43,076 nt of DNA from Pseudomonadota bacterium (GTDB lineage: Bacteria; Pseudomonadota; Alphaproteobacteria; Acetobacterales; Acetobacteraceae), in the NCBI GenBank assembly GCA_021781835.1, contig JAJXWD010000023.1, positions 1 to 43,076 of the forward strand, read 5' to 3'. The notes below the pieces were generated by a model that saw only the letters and a program-made list of their open reading frames with translations, searched no databases and was not told the DNA's origin. A program made the translations under genes and the position numbers. Of this stretch, positions 17,431 through 25,330 are shown in pieces (the stretch's first letter is position 1; every line of letters begins with the position of its first letter).

Positions 17431-18872
17431 TTAAATCGGGAAATGGCCGGGCTGGGTCTCAACGGTAATCCAGCGCAGCTCTGAGAAGGCATCGATGCCG
17501 GCCTTGCCGCCAAAGCGGCCGTAGCCGCTGGCTTTGGTGCCGCCAAAGGGCATCTGGGCTTCGTCGTGCACGGTTGGGCCGTTCACGTGGCAGATGCCAG
17601 ATTTAATCTGCTTGGCCACACGCAGTCCGCGCGGAATATCGCGCGTGAACACAGCCGCCGCGAGGCCGTATTCGGTATCATTGGCGAGCTCGATGGCGTG
17701 GGCTTCATCGCGCGCGCGGATGACCGCGACAATCGGCCCAAAGCTCTCATCACGAAACAGCTTCATCTCGGGCGTGACCTTGTCGATGATGGTAGCGCTC
17801 ATCAGCAGCCCTTCGGGCGCGCTCAGGCCGGTGAGCTGCTCGGCGCCATGCGCCACGGCATCGGCGGCAAGCGCCCGCACATGGGTGATGGTCTTGGCAT
17901 CGACGACCGCGCCCAGCGGTTGGGCGCCTTCAACCGGGTTGCCGGCCAGCAGCGTCTCGGCCTTGGCCTTAAAGCGGGCGACAAACTCATCCGCCACCGC
18001 ATCCACCACAATAATGCGCTCGGTGGACATGCAAATCTGCCCCTGATTGAAGAAGGCGCCAAAGGCCGCGGCCTTTACGGCTTCGTCGAGGTCGGCATCG
18101 TCGAGCACCACGAAGGGGGCCTTGCCGCCAAGCTCAAGCAGCACGGGCTTCAAATGCTCAGCCGCGCGCTTGGCGATAATCTTGCCTACGGCGGTTGAGC
18201 CGGTGAAATTGATGCGCCGCACGGCCGGATGGTCGATGAGCGCGCCAACCACCGCTCCGGCATCGGCGGGCGCGTTGGTGAGCATGTTCACAACGCCGGG
18301 CGGGAAGCCGGCCTCCACAAAGGCTTCGGCAATCAGCGCGTGGGTGCGCGGGCATAGCGCGGACGCCTTGAAGATGACCGTATTGCCGCAAGCGAGCGGC
18401 ACGGCAATGGCGCGCACGCCCAAAATCACCGGCGCGTTCCAGGGGGCGATGCCCAAAATCACGCCCACAGGCTCGCGCACGGCCATGGGCAGGCAGCCGG
18501 GCTTATCCGAGGGGATGATCTCGCCGCCAATCTGGGTGGTCAGCGCCGCGGCTTCGCGGATCATGTTGGTGGCCAGCATGACATTAAACCCGGCCCACGC
18601 CTTGGTCGCGCCGATTTCTTCCATCATGGCGCCAATCAGCGCGGGGCCTTGGCGGCCAGCGTATCGGCGGCTTTGGAGAGCAGCGCGCGCCGCGCGGTCG
18701 GCCCCAGCGCCGCCCAGCCGGGCAGGGCGGCCTGGGCGGCGGCATTGGCATCGGCCACGGTCGCGGCAATGGCGGTGGTCGCCACTTCGCCGCTCAGCGG
18801 GTTGCGCCGTTCAAAGGTCGCGGTGGTGCCGCCGTCCTGTGCGCCGATAATGAGGTGGACAGTGTTGGCCAC
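17431..18872 (-). pseudogene. vdh: Vanillin dehydrogenase with an internal frameshift
   Basis: Two adjacent frames together make one aldehyde dehydrogenase of about 480 residues. The first runs from a GTG at 18872 (good AAGGGGA ribosome site): VANTVHLIIGAQDGG, NPLSGEV, up to LSKAADTLAAKAP, then a stop at 18636. The second continues as ALIGAMMEEIGATKAWAGFN, with IAPWNAPVILG, NFTGSTAVGKI, the acid in LLELGGKAPFVVL, the catalytic cysteine in NQGQICMSTERI and FGGTKASGYGRFGG. One base is missing near a run of four G (18643-18646, plus strand). It may be a real null mutation or a sequencing error. The enzyme would oxidise vanillin to vanillate after Ech. Confidence 0.85.
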
Positions 18873-18960
18873 GTATTTTTCCCCTTGCGTGGTTGTCGTG
18901 CTTGTCTGATTGTTGTGATATATTGCATAGCATAAAAAGCTTGTCGATCGCAAGGGCGTC
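18873..18960. promoter_or_regulatory. Divergent promoter/operator region between vdh and marR
   Basis: An 88-base AT-rich gap separates the two divergently read genes. It contains the direct repeat GCTTGTC (twice), the AT-rich core TGATATATTGCATAGCATAA and distant arms CTTGCG and CGCAAG. A plausible minus-strand promoter for vdh is TCGACA, 17 bases, AATATA. As MarR regulators usually bind within such divergent gaps, the core is the likely operator, with hydroxycinnamoyl-CoA as a possible inducer (known for FerC and HcaR types). Confidence 0.45.
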
Positions 18961-19443
18961 ATGCATAATCTTTCAATGCCTCCGAAACTGAAGCCCGTGC
19001 CGCCGCCGATAGATGTGCCTGAGAAGACCGTTAGCAACCCGCTTGAGGGGCTTTTGGGCTATCAGTTGCGCCGCGCTTCTGTATGTATGCTGGCCGATCT
19101 GGCGTCCTCGCTGAGCGATCTTGAATTGCGGGTGACGGAAGCCTCGGTGCTCATGGTGTTGCTCGAAAACCCCAGCATCACGCAGAGCGAAATCGGCCGC
19201 ACGCTCGATGTTCAGCGCGCCAACATGGTGCCGCTCACCACGCAGCTTGAACGGCGCGGGCTAATCTGCCGCGCCGCTGCGGTGGGGCGTGCCCAGGCGC
19301 TGCGTTTAACGGCCGAGGGCGAGGCAATCGCCAAGGAATGCCAAAAGCGCATAGAGGCGCATGAGGCGCGCTTTCTCACGCGCCTGCCGTGCCCCGAACG
19401 TGACAAGCTGGTCGCCCAGATCCGCGAGATCTGGGAAGACTAA
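18961..19443 (+). CDS. MarR-family transcriptional regulator (FerC/HcaR-like role)
   Basis: A 160-residue winged-helix regulator: LGYQLRRASVCMLADLASSL dimerisation helix, SITQSEIGRTLDVQRANMVP recognition part and LERRGLICRAAAVGRAQAL wing. It reads away from vdh-ech-fcs across an 88-base gap, the classic arrangement for a MarR repressor of hydroxycinnamate genes. The ATG at 18961 comes with little leader; a later ATG (MPPKLKP, five codons in) is an alternative start. The acyl-CoA dehydrogenase gene follows 63 bases downstream. Confidence 0.82.
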   Translation: MHNLSMPPKLKPVPPPIDVPEKTVSNPLEGLLGYQLRRASVCMLADLASSLSDLELRVTEASVLMVLLENPSITQSEIGRTLDVQRANMVPLTTQLERRGLICRAAAVGRAQALRLTAEGEAIAKECQKRIEAHEARFLTRLPCPERDKLVAQIREIWED

Positions 19444-19506
19444 GCCGCCCGCGCGGCGGCCCAATCAAGACGCAAACAGCAAAATCTGCATAAGGGAAGC
19501 GGAACG

Positions 19507-21102
19507 ATGACGCCCGATGATCTCGCACATCTCATCGCTGGGCTGCATGGCCTGGCCGATGACCATCCCGACCTCGCCACCATGCGGGCGATTTTCGAGC
19601 AGGCCGAGCGCTTCTCGCGCGATGTGCTCGAACCCGCCGGCAAATTGGCCGATGCCCAAGGTGCACGCATTGAAGATGGCCGCGTAAAGCTGCCGCCGGG
19701 GCAACGCGTCTCATGGGCGGGCTATATTGAAGGCGGCTGGGCCGAAATTTCGGCGCCCGAGGAATTTGGCGGCCAGGGGCTGCCGCTCACCGTGGCGGCT
19801 GGCGCGCAAATGCTGTTCGATGCGTCTGATGTCGCGCTGGGCATGCTCGCCCTCAACCAGCGCTGCGCCATCCGGTTGTTGCGTAATGTCGCGAGCCCGG
19901 AGCAGCAGGCGCTATGGATTCCGCGTCTTGTCTCATGTGAGTGGGCGGCCACCATCTGCATCTCCGAGCCCGATGCGGGGTCGGATGTCGGGCGTATCCG
20001 CACGCGCGCCGTGCCGGGGCCTGAGGGCTCATGGCGCCTCACCGGCCAGAAATGCTGGATTTCCTATGGCGATCACGATCTCTCGCCCAACGTGCTGCAT
20101 CTGATTCTGGCCCGCACGCCCGATGCCGCGCCCGGCACGCGCGGCCTTACCTTGTTCCTGCTCCCCGATACGCGGGCCGACGGCACGCGCAATGGTATCG
20201 AGGTGATGCGGATCGAGGAGAAAATGGGCCTGCATGCCTCGCCTACCTGTGTGCTGGCGTTTGAGGATGCCGAAGCCGAGGCGCTCTGCCCCGAAGGGCG
20301 CGGCATGGCCTCAATGTTCGAGATGATTGTGGGCATGCGCTTAGGCGTGGGCGGGCAGGGCTCGGCACTGGCCAACCGCGCCGCCGAAGTGGCCTGGACC
20401 TATGCCGCCAGCCGCGCCCAGGGCGGGCGGCCGGATTCGCCGCCCGTGCTCATCCATCAACATGCCGATGTGCGCCGCCTGTTGCTGGAAGCGCGGCTGA
20501 GCGCCGTGGGAGCAACCTTGCTCACCCTCCAGGCCGCCGCCTGGGCGCAGGCGGGCGATTGGGGCGACACGCAAGCCGCCGCCCGCGCCGCCGTGATGTT
20601 GCCGGTGGTCAAAACCTTCGCCGCCGAAGCCGCGTTCGATGCCGCCAACCACGCCATGCAGGTGCTGGGCGCCGCCGGCTATACGCGTGAATGGCCGGTC
20701 GAGCGCATCATGCGCGATTCGCGCGTATTCTCGATTTTTGAAGGTACCACCGCCATTCAGGCGCTCGATCTCACGCTGCGTCAGCTGCTGGGCGCGGGCG
20801 CTCAGGCTGCGCAAGATGTACTGGCCTGCCTGGGCACGGCGCCAGAGGTGCGTGCCCGCCTGGCCAGCGTGCTCGAGCAGGTTCGCCAAACGCCGCGCCA
20901 GGCGCAGGAGCAAGCCGCCCTGCCGCTGTTGCGCCTGTTTGGCCTGGCCTGCGTGGATGGCCTGCTGCGCCGAGCCGCCACCACCAAGGCGGGCGCTGCG
21001 CTGCTCACCTGGCACGAAGCCGGGCTCAGCGCCAAGCTCGAAGCCCTGGCCGCCGCCACCGCCTGGACCGACACCGCGGCCCTCTACGCCGCCATTGCCT
21101 AA
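19507..21102 (+). CDS. Acyl-CoA dehydrogenase, probably for an aromatic propionyl-CoA
   Basis: A 531-residue flavoprotein longer than classical acyl-CoA dehydrogenases, of the C-terminally extended (DmdC-like) type. Signature text: WAEISAPEEFGGQGLPLTVA, ICISEPDAGSDVGRIRTRA, LTGQKCWISYGDHDL, AANHAMQVLGAAGYTREWP and RVFSIFEGTTAIQALDL, the last with the usual base-bearing region. A stretch of 20 bases before the ATG contains AAGGGAAGCGG as ribosome site. Next to marR and the ferulate genes it may dehydrogenate dihydroferuloyl- or hydroxyphenylpropionyl-CoA, as HcaD is proposed to do in Acinetobacter. Other acyl-CoAs cannot be excluded. Confidence 0.82.
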   Translation: MTPDDLAHLIAGLHGLADDHPDLATMRAIFEQAERFSRDVLEPAGKLADAQGARIEDGRVKLPPGQRVSWAGYIEGGWAEISAPEEFGGQGLPLTVAAGAQMLFDASDVALGMLALNQRCAIRLLRNVASPEQQALWIPRLVSCEWAATICISEPDAGSDVGRIRTRAVPGPEGSWRLTGQKCWISYGDHDLSPNVLHLILARTPDAAPGTRGLTLFLLPDTRADGTRNGIEVMRIEEKMGLHASPTCVLAFEDAEAEALCPEGRGMASMFEMIVGMRLGVGGQGSALANRAAEVAWTYAASRAQGGRPDSPPVLIHQHADVRRLLLEARLSAVGATLLTLQAAAWAQAGDWGDTQAAARAAVMLPVVKTFAAEAAFDAANHAMQVLGAAGYTREWPVERIMRDSRVFSIFEGTTAIQALDLTLRQLLGAGAQAAQDVLACLGTAPEVRARLASVLEQVRQTPRQAQEQAALPLLRLFGLACVDGLLRRAATTKAGAALLTWHEAGLSAKLEALAAATAWTDTAALYAAIA

Positions 21103-21118
21103 CATATCCGCGCATTGG

Positions 21119-21235
21119 TCCGCCAAGCTGACTGCGGCGCAGATGCAGGAATTGCGAGACCTGACGCTGGCTGGCCCCGATCCTGAACAGCATGACGTGG
21201 CGCGGTGGCGTTGTTGGGATTTGCAACAGGAAATT
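21119..21235 (+). pseudogene. IS630-type transposase N-terminal scrap
   Basis: Thirty-nine codons read SAKLTAAQMQELRDLTLAGP followed by DPEQHDVARWRCWDLQQEI. This resembles the winged-helix start of IS630-family transposases, where LxxxQLxxLxxxVxxGPDPExDGVVRWRxxDLQxxI is typical. The similarity stops at about 21235 and no start codon, DDE part or inverted repeats remain. It sits exactly in the gap between the converging acyl-CoA dehydrogenase and GATase-AraC genes. Confidence 0.55.
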
Positions 21236-22283
21236 ATATGCTGGAATCTGGCGGGGCGGCCGGTGCTGGGGCGGGGTGGCGGTAGGCTTCTGGGGTTGTG
21301 CCGTAGTAATCCCTGAATGTCTTGATCAGATGGGAAATGTCTGAAAAGCCCGTATCGCTGGCGATCTTGGTGATTGAGTAAGGGCTGTTCTCCAGCAGAA
21401 ACCGCACCTGGGTTAGACGGATCACCCGGTTGGCTTCGGCGGGGCTCACGCGCAGATGCTCCTGAAAACTGCGTTCAAGTTTTCGCCGCCCAACCTTCAG
21501 GCGCTCGGCCAGGCGCTCGATTTTGAGGGGAGATTCGATTGTCTGTTGCATGAGGTTGAGGGCTTTTTTGACCAGCGGGTCGCGGGTTGAGAATTCGGTG
21601 GGGATGACTGGTTGCGGATTGTCGCTGTCTTGCTCCTCATCGATCATCATGATGTGCAGGCTTTTGAGTTTCGCGGCGCGGCCGATATGGCGCTCGACAA
21701 GCCAGGCGGCGAGATGCGCGGCGCTGGCGCCGCCTGAGCAGGTCAGACGGTCACGGTCGATGACGAAAATACGGTCCGAAACCGGGACGATGCCCTCGAA
21801 TTGCGACAGGAAATCATCGTGGTGGAACCAGCTGACGCAGCACCGGTAGCCGTTCATCAGCCCGGCGCGGTGCAGAATGAAGCCGCCGGTGCAGAGCCCG
21901 ATGAGTGGAATGCCCCGCGCCGCCGCCCGTTTGAGAAAGGCGATATATTCAAGAGGCAGCTCCTCGATGTTTTCGAGCAGCCCGCCGATCACCACGATAT
22001 AGTCAAAGCGTGAGGGCGCGCCGAGTATTTCATGGGGCTGAACGGAGATGCCGGCGCTTGATTTGATGGGCGACATCGTGGCCGAGAGCACGCTCCAGGC
22101 GCAGCGGATCGGCCGGGATCTGTCGTCTTCGTCCGCCGCGAGGCGCAGCACGTCCAAAAAATTAGCGAACGCGCAAAGGGTGAAGCGGGGCGCGAGGATG
22201 AAGCCGAACCGAAGGCTTTGAGGGGAGGCGGGAAGGGGCATGGCATGTGGCATCGCAGCAACGGGGTTGTCGCATTCGTACAT
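21234..22283 (-). CDS. GlxA-type regulator (GATase1 plus AraC domains), GbdR-like
   Basis: A 349-residue regulator. The N-terminal half is a DJ-1/glutaminase-like domain (RFGFILAPRFTLCAFANFLD, DYIVVIGGLLENI, IPLIGLCTGGFILHRAGLM). The C-terminal half has two AraC helix-turn-helices (LAERLKVGRRKLERSFQEHL; ITKIASDTGFSDISHLIKTF). It is divergent from glyA-sox-purU. In Pseudomonas, GbdR of the same architecture activates sarcosine and glycine-betaine catabolism, so this is the likely activator, with betaine or dimethylglycine as possible effector. A start further inside (MPHAMPLPASP) is possible. Confidence 0.85.
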   Translation of the reverse strand: MYECDNPVAAMPHAMPLPASPQSLRFGFILAPRFTLCAFANFLDVLRLAADEDDRSRPIRCAWSVLSATMSPIKSSAGISVQPHEILGAPSRFDYIVVIGGLLENIEELPLEYIAFLKRAAARGIPLIGLCTGGFILHRAGLMNGYRCCVSWFHHDDFLSQFEGIVPVSDRIFVIDRDRLTCSGGASAAHLAAWLVERHIGRAAKLKSLHIMMIDEEQDSDNPQPVIPTEFSTRDPLVKKALNLMQQTIESPLKIERLAERLKVGRRKLERSFQEHLRVSPAEANRVIRLTQVRFLLENSPYSITKIASDTGFSDISHLIKTFRDYYGTTPEAYRHPAPAPAAPPDSSI

Positions 22284-22419
22284 TTATATTGGCGCGATGG
22301 TACAGTCGGGGCGTCCGCAAATCAAGCATAACCGACCTCGATAACAATATGGACGTCCGATGGCCGGGAAATCCGGCGACGTGAGGGGATGTCTTTTCTT
22401 TCAATGCGGGTGGAGGGGC
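22284..22419. promoter_or_regulatory. Divergent control region of the GlxA-type regulator and glyA-sox operon
   Basis: A 136-base gap between divergent genes. It holds two GCGTCCG/GACGTCCG-like elements, one within the palindrome GGACGTCC, which are candidate activator half-sites, and AT-richer stretches (AACAATATGG). A strong GGAGGGG ribosome site lies directly before the glyA ATG. No glycine riboswitch fold is recognisable by eye. Confidence 0.35.
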
Positions 22420-23751
22420 ATGACGTTCATGGATCAGCAGGAAAATTCCGTCGGCAAGGGCGCGTTTGGCGCCAATGATTTGGCCGGTTTCTTTACGGCG
22501 GATCTCGCGCACGCGGATGCCGAGATCGCCCATGCGCTGGGGCAGGAGCTGAGCCGCCAGCGCAATGGTTTGGAATTGATCGCCAGCGAGAACATCGTGT
22601 CGCGCGCGGTGTTGCAGGCGCAGGGCAGCATATTCACCAATAAATACGCCGAGGGTTATCCCGGCAAGCGCTATTATGGCGGCTGCGAGTATGCCGATGT
22701 CGTCGAGCAGCTCGCCATCGACCGCGCCAAGGCTTTGTTTGGTTGTGGGTTTGCCAATGTCCAGCCCCATTCCGGCGCGCAGGCCAATGGCGCGGTGCTG
22801 TTCGCGCTGCTCCAGCCGGGCGACACCATCATGGGCATGAGCCTTGCCCATGGCGGGCATCTCACCCATGGCGCGGCGCCCACCCTCTCGGGCAAATGGC
22901 TGAACGCCGTGCAATATGGCGTGAACCCCGAGACCCAGACCATCGATTACGCCCAGGTGGCGGCGCTGGCCCATGAGCACAAGCCCAAGCTCATCATCGC
23001 GGGCGGTTCGGCCATTCCGCGCATCATCGATTTCGCGCGCTTTCGCGCCATCGCCGATGAGGTCGGCGCCTATCTCATGGTCGACATCGCCCATATCGCC
23101 GGGCTGGTGGCGGCGGGGGTGCATCCGAGCCCGTTTCCCCATGCCCATGTGGTTACCAGCACCACCCATAAAACCCTGCGCGGCCCGCGTGGCGGCCTTA
23201 TCCTCACCAATGACGAGGCGCTGGCGAAGAAGCTGAACGCGGCGGTGTTTCCCGGCTTGCAGGGCGGGCCGCTCGAGCATGTCATCGCCGCCAAGGCGGT
23301 GGCGTTTGGCGAGGCGCTGGCGCCCCAATTCAAGCTCTATGCGCGGGCCGTGGTCGATAACGCCGCGGTGCTGGCCGGGCGCCTGGCGGGAAGCGGCTGC
23401 GGCATCGTCTCGGGCGGCACCGATACGCATCTCGTCCTGGTCGATCTGCGCCCCAAGGGCCTGACCGGCAAGGCGGTCGAGCAGGCCTTGGACCGCGCGC
23501 ACATCACCTGCAACAAGAACGGCATTCCCTTCGACCCCGAGAAACCCACCATCACCTCAGGCATCCGCCTGGGCACGCCGGCCTGCACCACGCGCGGCTT
23601 TGGCACGGGGGAGTTCGGGCAGGTGGCCGATCTGATCGAGGAGATGCTGGCCGCGATCGGCAAGCCCGACGAGGCGGCCGTGACGGCGGAGGTGCGCCGC
23701 AAGGTCGGCCTGTTATGCGCGGCCTTCCCGCTTTACGCGGCGCTGGGCTGA
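22420..23751 (+). CDS. glyA: Serine hydroxymethyltransferase
   Basis: A 443-residue PLP enzyme that combines glycine with 5,10-methylenetetrahydrofolate to make serine, or the reverse. It shows [66 protein letters not shown] and the PLP lysine in [15 protein letters not shown]. The start at 22420 is favoured by GGAGGGG ten bases ahead, over an upstream in-frame ATG at 22360. As first gene of the sox operon it probably acts as the catabolic paralogue (glyA1-type), absorbing glycine and one-carbon units produced from sarcosine. Confidence 0.93.
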   Translation: MTFMDQQENSVGKGAFGANDLAGFFTADLAHADAEIAHALGQELSRQRNGLELIASENIVSRAVLQAQGSIFTNKYAEGYPGKRYYGGCEYADVVEQLAIDRAKALFGCGFANVQPHSGAQANGAVLFALLQPGDTIMGMSLAHGGHLTHGAAPTLSGKWLNAVQYGVNPETQTIDYAQVAALAHEHKPKLIIAGGSAIPRIIDFARFRAIADEVGAYLMVDIAHIAGLVAAGVHPSPFPHAHVVTSTTHKTLRGPRGGLILTNDEALAKKLNAAVFPGLQGGPLEHVIAAKAVAFGEALAPQFKLYARAVVDNAAVLAGRLAGSGCGIVSGGTDTHLVLVDLRPKGLTGKAVEQALDRAHITCNKNGIPFDPEKPTITSGIRLGTPACTTRGFGTGEFGQVADLIEEMLAAIGKPDEAAVTAEVRRKVGLLCAAFPLYAALG

Positions 23752-23794
23752 GTTTTTTCCAACCGCAACCAAAAGCCCAGGATCAGAGGCTCAG

Positions 23795-25048
23795 ATGCAA
23801 CGTTATTCCGCACTCGCGCTGCTCAAGCAGACGCTGCAAAACCATAAAGGCTGGCAGCCGCAATGGCGCGACCCCGAACCCAAGCGCGCCTATGACGCGA
23901 TCATCATTGGTGGTGGCGGCCACGGGCTGGGCGCGGCCTATTATCTGGCCAGGAAGCACGGCATTCGCAATGTCGCCGTCTTGGAAAAAGGCTGGATCGG
24001 CGGCGGCAATACCGGGCGCAACACCACCATCATCCGCTCGAACTATCTGTTTGACGAAAGCGCCGCGCTTTATGACCACGCGCTCGATTTGTGGGAAGGG
24101 CTCTCGCAGGAGCTGAATTACAACGTCATGTTCTCCCAGCGCGGCGTGCTGATGATCGCGCATAATGTGCATGATGAGCAGAGCTTCAAGCGCCATGTCT
24201 ATTCCAACCGCCTGAACGGCGTTGACAATGCGTGGCTGACGCCCGAGCAGGCGAAAGCCTTTTGCCCGCCGCTCAACATCGCGCCCGGCATGCGCCATGC
24301 GGTTACCGGCGCGGCGCTCCAGCGCCGGGCGGGCACCGCGCGCCACGATGCCGTGGCCTGGGGCTATGCCCGCGCGGCCGATGCGCTGGGGGTCGATATC
24401 ATCCAGAATTGCGAAGTCACCGGCATCGACCGCGATGCCTCTGGCCGGGTGACCGGCGTGCAGACCACGCGGGGCGCCATCGCGTCGCGCAAGGTGGGGG
24501 TGAGCGCGGCGGGCAGCACCTCGCTGGTCATGGAAATGGCTGGGCTGCGCATGCCACTCGAGAGCTATCCGCTGCAGGCGCTGGTGTCCGAGCCGCTCAA
24601 GCCGATCTTTCCGTGCGTGGTGATGTCGAACACCATTCATGCCTATATCAGCCAGTCCGACAAGGGCGAGCTGGTGATCGGCGCGGGAACGGATGCTTAT
24701 GTGTCCTACAGCCAGCGCGGGGCGCTGCACATCGCCACCCACACGCTCGAAGCCATTTGCGAGCTGTTCCCCATTTTCCGCCGCATGCGGATGATGCGCA
24801 ACTGGGGCGGCATTGTCGATGTCACGCCCGACCGCTCGCCGATTTTGGGCAAGACCCCGGTGCCGGGCCTTTATGTGAATTGCGGCTGGGGCACCGGCGG
24901 GTTCAAGGCGACACCCGGCGCCGCGGATCTGTTTGCTCATACCATCGCCCGAGATGACCCTCATCCCATCAATGCCCCCTTCAACCTCGAGCGGTTCGGC
25001 GCCGGGCGGCTGATCGACGAAGCCGCCGCCGCCGCGGTCGCGCACTGA
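23795..25048 (+). CDS. soxB: Sarcosine oxidase, beta subunit
   Basis: A 417-residue flavoprotein subunit of heterotetrameric sarcosine oxidase, which oxidatively demethylates sarcosine to glycine in the cytoplasm. The dinucleotide motif [20 protein letters not shown] is followed by [20 protein letters not shown] and later [19 protein letters not shown] and [13 protein letters not shown], all typical of SoxB. It lies 43 bases after glyA and 12 before soxD. Confidence 0.94.
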   Translation: MQRYSALALLKQTLQNHKGWQPQWRDPEPKRAYDAIIIGGGGHGLGAAYYLARKHGIRNVAVLEKGWIGGGNTGRNTTIIRSNYLFDESAALYDHALDLWEGLSQELNYNVMFSQRGVLMIAHNVHDEQSFKRHVYSNRLNGVDNAWLTPEQAKAFCPPLNIAPGMRHAVTGAALQRRAGTARHDAVAWGYARAADALGVDIIQNCEVTGIDRDASGRVTGVQTTRGAIASRKVGVSAAGSTSLVMEMAGLRMPLESYPLQALVSEPLKPIFPCVVMSNTIHAYISQSDKGELVIGAGTDAYVSYSQRGALHIATHTLEAICELFPIFRRMRMMRNWGGIVDVTPDRSPILGKTPVPGLYVNCGWGTGGFKATPGAADLFAHTIARDDPHPINAPFNLERFGAGRLIDEAAAAAVAH

Positions 25049-25060
25049 GGAGATTCAGAG

Positions 25061-25330
25061 ATGCTGTTAATTCCCTGCCCGTATTGCGGCCCGCGTCCCG
25101 AGATCGAATTCGCCTATGGCGGCGAGGCGCACGTGGTGCGCGCCGCCGACCCGCGCCAAGTCGATGACGCGGGCTGGACCGAGTTTCTCTATTTCCGCAA
25201 CAACCCGCGCGGCGACCATGCCGAGCGCTGGCGCCATGCTTTTGGCTGCGGCCGGTTCTTCAACGTCAAACGCAACACCTATACCGACCAGATCGAGGCG
25301 AGCTATCGCATCGGGGAGACACGCCCATGA
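25061..25330 (+). CDS. soxD: Sarcosine oxidase, delta subunit
   Basis: An 89-residue zinc-binding subunit of sarcosine oxidase. The N-terminus LLIPCPYCGPRPEIEF gives the CPYCG zinc ligands, followed by TEFLYFRNNPRGDHAERWRH and FGCGRFFNVKRNT, the standard delta-subunit text. Its stop overlaps the soxA start by four bases. Confidence 0.93.
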   Translation: MLLIPCPYCGPRPEIEFAYGGEAHVVRAADPRQVDDAGWTEFLYFRNNPRGDHAERWRHAFGCGRFFNVKRNTYTDQIEASYRIGETRP

